Below are positions 1 through 8,035 of a stretch of DNA of 64,000 nucleotides, piece after piece; within the stretch, counting starts at the first letter, position 1; each line of letters opens with the position of its first letter. The notes beneath the pieces are model-generated. The model was not told the DNA's origin. It did not search any database and saw only the letters and a list, made by a program, of their open reading frames with translations. The translations under genes were made by a program, and so were the position numbers. Source of the stretch: Acanthosoma haemorrhoidale (taxonomy: Eukaryota > Arthropoda > Insecta > Hemiptera > Acanthosomatidae); assembly GCA_930367205.1 (NCBI GenBank), contig OV884011.1, positions 84,925,474 through 84,989,473 on the forward strand, in the 5' to 3' direction.

Positions 1-75
1 TGAATGATAACATTTATCTCAATTACTTATTGCCTAATAAAGAAGGCAGATTGTAAGTTTATCATAATAAATTGT
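1..75 (+). mobile_element. 3' end of a 5'-truncated LINE (family 2)
   Basis: Holds the terminal motif ATTACTTATTGCC followed by AATAA and GGCAGATTGTAA, which ends in an AATAAA-like tail. The same terminus occurs at 12366-12440 (minus), 31800-31891 (plus), 39785-39866 (plus) and 50150-50240 (minus). In the 50 kb copy it follows a recognisable reverse transcriptase, so it marks the 3' end of that LINE family. Here only the tail lies inside the window; the element may extend to the left. A short internal insertion (AATAAAGAAGGCAG) separates it from the other copies. Confidence 0.6.
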
Positions 76-3000
76 TGACTCCAAAAAAAAAAAGTGTCTG
101 ATTCCTTTAAAGCTCAGAATTTCTGCCTTTTATAGACAGGTCATGCCTGCCTATATCGAATGATAGAGCGTTTTATTTCGACCAATCCTTTAACAGTTTA
201 TTTTGGCCAATCATGGGGCCATTGGAGCTCTTGCCGTGTTGGGATCGTGAACTAGCCCCCTCTCCGAAGATTTACTGATGAAATATGGAAACGTAGGCGG
301 GAGTTTGGTAACTTTTATTTATTCATGGTGAAGAAATTGGCACAACATTTAAATTAAATCATTTAATATGCATTTAAGAAACTTTCTTGGACCACACGCT
401 ACCAAATCTGGATACTGTTCCCCCACTTATATATATATGAATAGTATATAAGAATATATACATATATATCCAAATTATAGCAAAAGTATCTTTGTTTACT
501 TACTAAAGCAGCTTTGTCATTGAAAATTAATATAATAAAAAATGTAACTACCTGAAATATTCACAGAAACGAATCTATTTAAGTCCATTGGAGCGATATT
601 AAATAAACGTTTCTTATTTCTGGCTATTCAAAATTTTATGGTTGCAATAACTTATTTTTATGTTACCTCATTTCATATGTTGTTAACAAAGTGGGAAATA
701 GATTAAGAATTTCAAATCTTTAGTAGCTTCTTAGTTACAACTAACGTCTAATTGTTTTTTCCCTACTTGACATTATTGTATTCAAAACGAAAAATAATTA
801 ATGAATTCCGAGATATTGTGGAATGTAACCTTTTTCGGCCACCTATATAGAACATACATTCAAGCGCTCTGAAGCCTATTACCCAGTTAAGAAAGTAAGC
901 AAGCCTTCCTTGGCAACCAAAGGCAGTGATTGCGAGGGAAGTCCTGATGAGCGAGATAAGCCGCTAATGCAGCAATTGGCCCAGAAGCCGCCTTCTCGGT
1001 AGAAACAGTTAAGATACTTCAGCAGATTTTAGCCATTAGCAGAAATAGGACTTCGTTATTTTGCTTCTTTGGAGCCATGACACTGCCATATCTCTACTGG
1101 ATTAGACTCACTTAAAAAAAAAAAAAGTGTAGAAACTTATAAAGAAGAACTACTACATTTGAAACCCAACTCAAAACTATAAAAATCATATTTATTTTTT
1201 AATACCAGCAAATTCTTTAATTAATGATATTTACTCATGTGTTATGAACATGGCTGTAATTTTTAATGTATCACTTATACTAAATAGAACCTTCACGTTT
1301 CATTGATTGAGCAGTGTAAAATTTCATGTTTTAGTTTGAACAGGGGACTCACAATTACCAAAACAACCAATACGAACAGACAATCCGGCAAACTCATTGG
1401 TATAAACGTAAAGATTTCTAATTTTGATAAAAATCAAAGAAACCCTAAAAATGGCAAAGGCCAGTCCAATCTGTAGAGCAACTATACATTATTAGAAAAC
1501 ACAACAGTAGTTAATGCCCTTGGAGTCAATGAGATGCCAAGATCTGACGCAAGGAAGCATTCCATGAGGTTGTGGACTCTGCAAAGGTCTTGCCATTCCC
1601 CATGGCAGCAAACTGTTGACATTTGTAATGCAGTCCTTCCTCTGATAATAAAAAGACATTGAGGATAGCGAGGTCCTGGAAAGGTCACGGTCGGACTGCT
1701 CTGTGACTAACGCCCCTGCGTTAGTCAGCAACCTCCGGGTCATCTGTCCCAGGGCTGGATATCCACTCAACAATCGATAGCATAGCTGTCCGCGTAGTCA
1801 CCAGGTTTACGGGTGGGCCCAGGGACGACGGAAGTAGCTTTATTTCCAAAAGTCAAATCTCAAAATGATACTAGATCTAGGGTTATTCTGATCACCTTTG
1901 GGTTAATATACAATAGCGGGAAGTATAAAAGATTTTTTCAATTACTATTAGGCGATTTTAACCCATGGGTAAGTTCATATTTAATGATTATACTCTAAAG
2001 CAAAAATTAATTGAAAATTCTGGTAACCAACAAGAGAAGTTTAGAAAATTTTCAATGTTATTTTTGCCGGAATTTGTAACAGCGGAATTTACACCTTAAA
2101 GGATGATAATCAAATCGGACACAAATAGTACTGAACCTTCCACCACCGGGAGCACGTGGCACTTCCTACCTCATAGGTAACTAAACTCCTATCATAAAAC
2201 AAACCAAGCATGAACCGCTTGTTTCTCCAATAGAGGGCTACTCTTAAGTTATCATCTATCGGGCTATTCAGTCACCCTGGTATCTGGAACATTCCTGTAC
2301 GTGAAGGAGCATGTGCCAATTACTCGAAGTAAGATTTCGATTACTTGAATTTTACTGGCTTACTTAACATAATAAGTTACAGTTCAGAAGCAATTTTGTG
2401 TGGGTATGTAATAGGTCTGGATATAATCCACTTCCTACATCATTTATTCCGTTTACGTACACTTGAAACAAAAAATTTAGTTTATAATTGACCTCAATGA
2501 TAAAATGCTATGCCACTAACTGATTAATTATTCCCCCCCCCCTCACTGGGGCCTGCTAGATCTTTTAACTTTGTTTGCCCTCACTTGAACCGTGATTCAG
2601 GCTGTTTCTTGGTACAAGGAGTGACTTTTATCTAAAATTGAACAACTATTATTCTTTGATGCCATTACGTTACTAGACATATTTAATGATAGCCCCTTAC
2701 TACCCACAGACCCTCCCACTTGCCACAAGTTTTGCATCTAAATGTGAACCAGTAGAAATTGTAACCCCTGCTGTAGAGGTAGATATTGTATGTTTTGTAG
2801 TCAGCGCTCTGGCGAAAGGTCTCTTTTTCAATGTATTTAATGTATTTTTTAATTATTTATAAGGGAATTAGATTTGTATATCCTTATATAAATCAGCCGT
2901 TAGACTGATGAAAAGAAAGTTGAAAACAGAAAACCTCGCTGAAGGGCACATACACCCTTAGAACTTACTAATATTTATAAATTTGAGAAAAAACAAAATC

Positions 3001-3172
3001 GAAGTGGCTGTTCCATGGATCAAGTATTGTGACTAAAGAAAAGTCCACGTCTATTATATCATCAATATATAATTATTATGAACTAAATTCTATTTATAAA
3101 ATGTATATAAACGAAATATAGTACGTTGGAAACGAAGGAGCTGTTTTACAATTTCAGATCGATTGGATTATT
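76..3172. other. AT-rich DNA without a recognisable gene
   Basis: No credible coding region was found. A more GC-balanced patch at about 1490-1790 has two overlapping minus-strand ORFs of 68 and 93 codons, but neither resembles a family I know. The stretch at 1325-1392 (AACAGGGGACTCACAATTAC, then a CAGACA motif) resembles one at 39253-39325, which suggests a dispersed repeat. The rest looks like neutral intergenic or intronic sequence. Confidence 0.5.
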
Positions 3173-3412
3173 TCTGTGCTCAGATGACTAAATGTTGTTA
3201 GTCACTTTTCTTAACAAAGATATTTTTGCACATTCCGGACTCTATAAGTACTATAAAAAGATACTATAACTATTAGCTAACGATCATTGGTAATACGTTC
3301 ACTCATATAAAAAAAGATTGTATTTTTTCATAACACTAGCGTACTTATAGACTCCGGAAAAATATCTTTGTCAAGAAAAGTGTCTAATAACATTTTGCCA
3401 TCTGAGCACAGA
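3173..3412. mobile_element. Foldback / MITE-like element with about 75-bp inverted arms
   Basis: The left arm (3173-3251) and right arm (3341-3412) are reverse complements over most of their length. They share blocks such as TCTGTGCTCAGATG, CACTTTTCTT, ACAAAGATATTTTT and TCTATAAGTAC, with a few mismatches and one small indel. The 90-nt centre is AT-rich and non-coding. Outside the arms the match fades, with only a short CGATT/AATCG similarity left. This is typical of a non-autonomous foldback DNA transposon. No clear target-site duplication was seen and no transposase of a matching family was found. Confidence 0.65.
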
Positions 3413-3818
3413 TTTTTACGAGCACAATCGGAGTACATACAGACAGACAAAATACGATCACTACGATAATCATGTTTGAAACTCTTTATTCGGACTGGGC
3501 AACAACAGTGAAGAAGTAGAATATCTGGAAATAAGGACGCTAAGATTATCGAGTGTCAATAAAGCATAAGAGGTTCTTATTAAATGTTGAAGAGCTAGTC
3601 CACGTTGGTCTTAACAACTCTGATTTGCTCAAAGCTGTGCTATTATTAAAACTATACACGCATACATGGCATAATTATTAATACAGGTTATAATTTTCCA
3701 CTCAAATATAATGCTACTTAATGATATTCAAATTATGCGAATCATTCCCGACCTTTTAGGTCGTTTACTTTCCCGTTCTTAATATAGACACAGTCAGCTA
3801 TATACACGTAGATGCATT
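3413..3818. other. No feature seen
   Basis: AT-rich non-coding DNA between the foldback element and the LINE insertion. It includes a short CAGACAGACA stretch near 3440. Nothing else can be supported. Confidence 0.4.
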
Positions 3819-3830
3819 AATTACATATAG
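3819..3830. repeat. Left target-site duplication of the Jockey-clade LINE
   Basis: AATTACATATAG at 3819-3830 is repeated exactly at 8024-8035, immediately after the poly(A) tail. One or two of its leading A's could instead belong to the tail. The perfect match points to target-primed reverse transcription and to a recent insertion. Confidence 0.9.
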
Positions 3831-3858
3831 CTATCTTTAGTAAAGACCTTTGTAGGGT

Positions 3859-4971
3859 ATGGCAAGCAGTAGGGACCCCAAAGGCGATGACTTTCATCAT
3901 CCAAAGAGAGTATGCCGAAAGCGTACTCTACCACAAGCCCCCGGAGTAAGTACCTCCAATTCCTTCACCCCCCTAAACTCAAAAGCTCAGTCCGAGGCCA
4001 GCACATCCGCCGCCCCTGTTGCCCCCAAATCACCACCCCCCCTAATATTAGGGCGGATTAACAGCTACGACCTCACGAGGTTACTAGCTGATAATAACGT
4101 CAAGAACTTTAAAATAGTACAGACACAGCAGAACACAAAGGTGCTCTGCCACAGCGTGCATGACCAACAGCAAACAATTGCTGCAATTAGGGAATCAAAA
4201 ATCCCCTTTCATACGTTCGCCCCCCGTGGTACTAAGCCCAACAAGAAGTACTTGCTACACGGTTTCGATCTCTCTCACCCGATTGAGGAGATAAAAGCCC
4301 ACATCAATAGCGTGGGTAGCAATATAATCGATGTATATCGATTGAGGCGATCTGACCAAAATGGCGGGAAGACGGAGATCGAGCCGATTCTCGTAATCGG
4401 CGACCATACTCTCAAGGCGGAGAACTTAAAGCAACTCCGTCATATAAATAATGTGCTCTTTAGAGTGAGCACCTTTCATGACAAAAGAGGCATTCCGATG
4501 TGCCTTAACTGTCAGGAATACGGCCATACAAGACGGTACTGCTTCAAGCAGGCCAAGTGCGTGAGGTGCAGCCAACCTCACGACATAAAAGACTGCCCCA
4601 GGGACGCTTCAATTCCTCTCAAATGCGCCAATTGCGGGGGAAATCATGTCGCGTCGTACCGACAGTGCCCGTACAGGATTAAACTCCTAGAGACCGCAGA
4701 AATCAAGAAACAGGCACAGAATTTCACAGCCGGGCCGAGAAAAGCTACATTTATGACTGCCCCCCCACCACCACGACAGACTGCCTCCTATGCGCAGATG
4801 GCATCAGGTAACACCAGGGCTCCGGAAGTAGCACTCCCAGCTCCTCTACCTCAACCCGCTAACAACAATGATGCTATGATGAGTATGATGAGCGCTATGC
4901 TCACTACCATGAACAATCTCGCCGCACTGGTAGAGCGGCTATTAACACAGTCTGACCGGGTATCCAAATGA
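3859..4971 (+). CDS. ORF1 gag-like nucleic-acid-binding protein of the LINE
   Basis: 370 aa. Family knowledge: Jockey-type ORF1 proteins bind element RNA and act as chaperones in the ribonucleoprotein used for integration. Seen here: a basic, Ser/Pro-rich N-terminus (1-62); a region at about 65-205 resembling the domain that precedes the knuckles in this clade (PRE_C2HC type); three zinc knuckles at C215-C228 (CX2CX4HX4C), C234-C246 (CX2CX3HX4C) and C256-C270 (CX2CX3HX6C); a Pro/Ala-rich linker (about 300-335); and a Met-rich C-terminus (339-351) that could be helical. The ATG at 3859 is the first in the element, 28 nt from its 5' end. The stop codon overlaps the ORF2 start. No premature stop is present. 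Confidence 0.92.
   Translation: MASSRDPKGDDFHHPKRVCRKRTLPQAPGVSTSNSFTPLNSKAQSEASTSAAPVAPKSPPPLILGRINSYDLTRLLADNNVKNFKIVQTQQNTKVLCHSVHDQQQTIAAIRESKIPFHTFAPRGTKPNKKYLLHGFDLSHPIEEIKAHINSVGSNIIDVYRLRRSDQNGGKTEIEPILVIGDHTLKAENLKQLRHINNVLFRVSTFHDKRGIPMCLNCQEYGHTRRYCFKQAKCVRCSQPHDIKDCPRDASIPLKCANCGGNHVASYRQCPYRIKLLETAEIKKQAQNFTAGPRKATFMTAPPPPRQTASYAQMASGNTRAPEVALPAPLPQPANNNDAMMSMMSAMLTTMNNLAALVERLLTQSDRVSK
4968..4971 (+). promoter_or_regulatory. ATGA stop-start overlap between ORF1 and ORF2
   Basis: The ORF1 stop TGA (4969-4971) overlaps the ORF2 start ATG (4968-4970) in the string ATGA. A second ATG follows directly at 4971-4973. The geometry is seen directly. Such overlaps in other non-LTR elements are associated with termination-reinitiation; that this happens here is inference. 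Confidence 0.8.
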
Positions 4972-7634
4972 TGGGTCATAGTATATTAAATTACAACGTT
5001 TGCGGCCTTCGGCCCAAACAAGCTGACGTAGAGACACTTCTACGGTGCCATTCACCAGACGTCGCTGTCCTAACAGACACCCGACTGAAGAAGATTCATT
5101 TCTGCCGATTCGCGGGATATACCGCCTACCGCCACGACACTGAGACCGTCTCTGGAGGAGTAGCAGTGTTAGTGAGGAACGGAGTCCCCTGTAGAAGACT
5201 ACCCCCACCCGTGACCCTAGGCCCCTCCCACTACATCGTAACGCTCCAGTTACGGCTCACAAAAAATATGATAGTGTCAGGAGTCTACAGAAGACCGAGA
5301 GCCAATTGCGACTCGGACAAGCTCCTGCTCACTACGATAGCTCATGACCGAAGGCACGTCATCGTGGGTGACCTAAATGCGAACCACAGTTGGTGGAGCA
5401 GTACGAGGGCTAACGCCCTCGGCCGTTACATCACAAAGACACCATTTACGGTCATCCACCCAGGATTGCCGACCTTCCGTCATTTCGCTAACCCAGACAG
5501 AACCTCCACGCCAGACCTGCTCCTGACACAACAGCCACACCGGGTCACCGGATGCTCGGCCTTAGATTTCACCACCTCCGACCATCGGCCTGTTCTCTAT
5601 GAACTAGAAGGCGACATGCCAGAGCCACCTGCTTCTAGGTACAGGTACGATGAGGCCAAATGGGACCTCTACAAGCATCTCATCAAGACCGAGTTGCCCA
5701 CAATCACGCCCCTGAGACACACTTGGGACATAGATTACGCTATCTATCAGCTACAGGACGTCATCGATCGAGCTGCCGATGCATCGATCCCGAAATTTTC
5801 TCCGAAGCCCCCTTCTCTGAGAAAACCTCCGGATCACATCCTACAACTGATTAGACAGCGTAATAACATCAAGAACAGGTGGTTTAGGACCAAAAACAGG
5901 GACTTAAAACCGGTTTTAAATGCTCTCACAAACCAAGTTAAGTCCCTGATGGCCCAGTGGAAAAATTTGATTTGGGAAGATCGCCTCACCAGTCTCCACG
6001 GTGACCACAAGCAATTGTGGAAGCTTGTGAAGACCTGCAGGTCCAAAAAGAACGGTGTAAGGCTGGCCGTGAACGGGCAGTTCATTCCCACCACCGAACA
6101 AGCGGACATCTTGGCGGCCTATTATGAGGAAGTCAGTCGTGGCCAGGGACAGCCAATAGGAGCCCTCGACCACCCCTCCCCCACCCTCCCTACCACTACC
6201 GAAATCTACACCTCACACCGGCAATGCGCTGCATTCATTCGAAGAACGACCGGCAAGAAGGCCCCAGGTCAGGATTCCATCCAGAACATCCTACTCAAGC
6301 AGCTGCCGAGGAAAGGAATCTCATTCATAACGAACGTGTTGAACTCCTGCTTCAGGCTGCACTATTTCCCCCAGAACTGGAAGCACGCTGTAGTGGTCCC
6401 CCTTCTGAAACCAGCAAAAAGCGGTTATGAGCCATCTCATTACCGCCCCATCAGTCTGCTGACTCAACTCTCGAAGCTGTTCGAGAGAATCATCCACGTA
6501 CATCTCTCCGGGCACTGCGAGTCACAAGAAGTCATCCCACCAGAGCAGACTGGTTTCAGCACAGGCTTAAGCGCGAACAACAACCTGGTGAGATTGCAAC
6601 ACCACGTCGCATCGAACGTCCGGAGCAACAGAGCTACCGCTATGATTTCTCTGGACTGTTCGAAAGCTTTCGACTCTGTGGACCACTACATCCTACTTCA
6701 ACGTCTGAGGGAATACGAATTCTCGGATCAGCTGCAGAACCTGATAAGATCCTACCTTACAGGCAGAACTTTTTCGGTTCGTATAGGCACTACGTTTACG
6801 ACCCGAAGAAACTACACTGCCGGTGTCCCCCAAGGATCGGTGCTAGGCCCTCTGCTGTTCAACATTTACACCGCCCACATCGTAGGAGCCTCGTACCCCA
6901 ACTGCGAGGTATCCGCGTATGCAGACGATATAGGTGTTTACAGCACTAGCATCAATCCCTCCAGAGCCCTGAAATTCGCTGAGAGCGCTAGTCAACGGAT
7001 CTCCGAGAAACTCGATGCCGTCCACATTCAAGTCAACCCGGCCAAGACGCAAGGAATTATATTCAGTTACAAATCCGGAAAAAAGAAGCTCCCGAAATCC
7101 TTCGTCTTAGGCGGCAAAGAGTGCCCTGTAAGCAACAAGCTGTGCTACCTCGGGATTACCCTCGGTAGGCACTTGTCGTTCACAACTCATCTCGGCAAGA
7201 AATTAAAGAGTGTTAGGAAGAAATTCTTCAGCCTCGGACACCTACTTCACAGCCCGGCTTTATCGGTACGCCTCAAGCTGCTGATATACCAGAGCGTCCT
7301 AAGACCTGCTTTGATGTATGGGACCCCTCTCTTCAAGTATCTGACTCCTAACACTCTCCAAACGCTCCAGCAATTTCAGAACAGAGTTCTCCGCACCTCC
7401 CTCAAACATACCCCGTTCGACCGAATGAAGGCAGACGAGATGCATAAAAAATTTGAAGTGCTCACCATTCAAGATTTTATCAAGAGAAGGCACATCAAAT
7501 TTTTTGACTCACTCAGACATAGCCACAACCCACTATTCTCCGACCTTCAACCACCACCAATGCCCGTCAGATGGAAGCACTGCTGGACCGCCGAAGCCTG
7601 GAGGATGATCGACGTCATTGAACCCGATGACTGA
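4968..7634 (+). CDS. ORF2: endonuclease / reverse transcriptase polyprotein of the LINE
   Basis: 888 aa, a usual length for Jockey-clade ORF2. It nicks target DNA and copies element RNA from the nick. The N-terminal endonuclease/exonuclease/phosphatase domain (about 5-212) shows NYNVCGL (8-14), the VLTDTRL block (34-40), GDLNANH (134-140) and SDHRPV (204-209). In the VLTDTRL block most relatives have Glu (ETxL), but this protein has Asp37. The reverse transcriptase (about 425-790) shows KKAPGQD (430-436), HYRPISLL (491-498), motif A LDCSKAFDSV (562-571, catalytic D563), AGVPQGSVLGPLLF (618-631) and motif C YADD (651-654), followed by a thumb region with YLGITLG (717-723). No RNase H domain or Cys-rich tail is evident. 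There is no stop or frameshift. Apart from the Glu-to-Asp change all visible catalytic residues are present. Confidence 0.94.
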   Translation: MMGHSILNYNVCGLRPKQADVETLLRCHSPDVAVLTDTRLKKIHFCRFAGYTAYRHDTETVSGGVAVLVRNGVPCRRLPPPVTLGPSHYIVTLQLRLTKNMIVSGVYRRPRANCDSDKLLLTTIAHDRRHVIVGDLNANHSWWSSTRANALGRYITKTPFTVIHPGLPTFRHFANPDRTSTPDLLLTQQPHRVTGCSALDFTTSDHRPVLYELEGDMPEPPASRYRYDEAKWDLYKHLIKTELPTITPLRHTWDIDYAIYQLQDVIDRAADASIPKFSPKPPSLRKPPDHILQLIRQRNNIKNRWFRTKNRDLKPVLNALTNQVKSLMAQWKNLIWEDRLTSLHGDHKQLWKLVKTCRSKKNGVRLAVNGQFIPTTEQADILAAYYEEVSRGQGQPIGALDHPSPTLPTTTEIYTSHRQCAAFIRRTTGKKAPGQDSIQNILLKQLPRKGISFITNVLNSCFRLHYFPQNWKHAVVVPLLKPAKSGYEPSHYRPISLLTQLSKLFERIIHVHLSGHCESQEVIPPEQTGFSTGLSANNNLVRLQHHVASNVRSNRATAMISLDCSKAFDSVDHYILLQRLREYEFSDQLQNLIRSYLTGRTFSVRIGTTFTTRRNYTAGVPQGSVLGPLLFNIYTAHIVGASYPNCEVSAYADDIGVYSTSINPSRALKFAESASQRISEKLDAVHIQVNPAKTQGIIFSYKSGKKKLPKSFVLGGKECPVSNKLCYLGITLGRHLSFTTHLGKKLKSVRKKFFSLGHLLHSPALSVRLKLLIYQSVLRPALMYGTPLFKYLTPNTLQTLQQFQNRVLRTSLKHTPFDRMKADEMHKKFEVLTIQDFIKRRHIKFFDSLRHSHNPLFSDLQPPPMPVRWKHCWTAEAWRMIDVIEPDD

Positions 7635-7994
7635 ACGAACTACACCCAGCCGAGATATCGAGGCCGATCTCCCGGCCGACTCAACCGAAGCTACAAGACC
7701 CCATCTACCTGTTTAAGCAGGGTAGACCTTCCGGCCGAGTGGCCGACTTATTTCAGCCCCCTGCCGGGGCGGGCCAGGCTTGACCTGGCCGACAACAAAC
7801 CATTGCCTAGGTACCCCTAGGCTCCACCCTCGGTAGACTCTCACTACCTTCCCGAATCCACCCGCCTCCTTCAGGCATTCCACACCCTATATCCTTCTCA
7901 TACACCCTTCAAATGGGGGACTCCCCTTAGTGAAAGGCACTCATTAGCCCAAAATAATTTTCCCACATCCTAATTTATAAGTTTGAGAGCTAAG
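7635..7994 (+). other. 3' UTR of the Jockey-clade LINE
   Basis: 360 nt between the ORF2 stop and the poly(A). The first 190 nt are GC-rich with repeated CCGGCCGA motifs and three hairpins (annotated separately). The last 34 nt (7961-7994) reappear with one mismatch at 59950-59983, next to another poly(A) tract. Confidence 0.85.
7756..7821 (+). promoter_or_regulatory. Three consecutive stem-loops in the LINE 3' UTR
   Basis: Hairpin 1 (7756-7770): GCCCC / GGGGC, loop CTGCC. Hairpin 2 (7772-7790): GGCCAGG / CCTGGCC, loop CTTGA. Hairpin 3 (7806-7821): CCTAGG / CCTAGG, loop TACC. All stems are perfect. By analogy with other LINEs whose RT recognises 3' UTR structures, these may be RT or RNP recognition elements; that role is inference. 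Confidence 0.7.
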
Positions 7995-8023
<29 letters not shown>

Positions 8024-8027
<4 letters not shown>

Positions 8028-8035
8028 ACATATAG
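8024..8035. repeat. Right target-site duplication of the Jockey-clade LINE
   Basis: AATTACATATAG, identical to 3819-3830, directly follows the poly(A) tract. Confidence 0.9.

Larger units (their letters stand above)
3831..8023 (+). mobile_element. Full-length Jockey-clade non-LTR retrotransposon
   Basis: About 4.19 kb, with a 28-nt leader, ORF1 (gag-like, 370 aa), ORF2 (endonuclease plus reverse transcriptase, 888 aa), a 360-nt 3' UTR with three hairpins, and a pure poly(A) tail of about 29 nt (7995-8023). It is flanked by a perfect 12-bp target-site duplication. Both ORFs are open with no internal stop or frameshift, and the element is clearly more GC-rich than its flanks. The clade is assigned from the three CCHC knuckles in ORF1, the apurinic-like endonuclease joined to the RT, the absence of an RNase H domain, and the poly(A) end. 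The very short leader may be the natural one, since Jockey-type promoters are internal and start at the first bases, or a few 5' bases may be missing. Everything visible suggests a young copy that may still be competent. Confidence 0.93.

Noticed and set aside
1492..1773. 93-codon minus-strand ORF in a GC-balanced patch
   Set aside because: No recognisable domain, overlaps a second ORF in another frame, and no supporting signals.
4942..5208. 88-codon minus-strand ORF
   Set aside because: Antisense shadow of ORF2 of the LINE; the sense frame is clearly coding.
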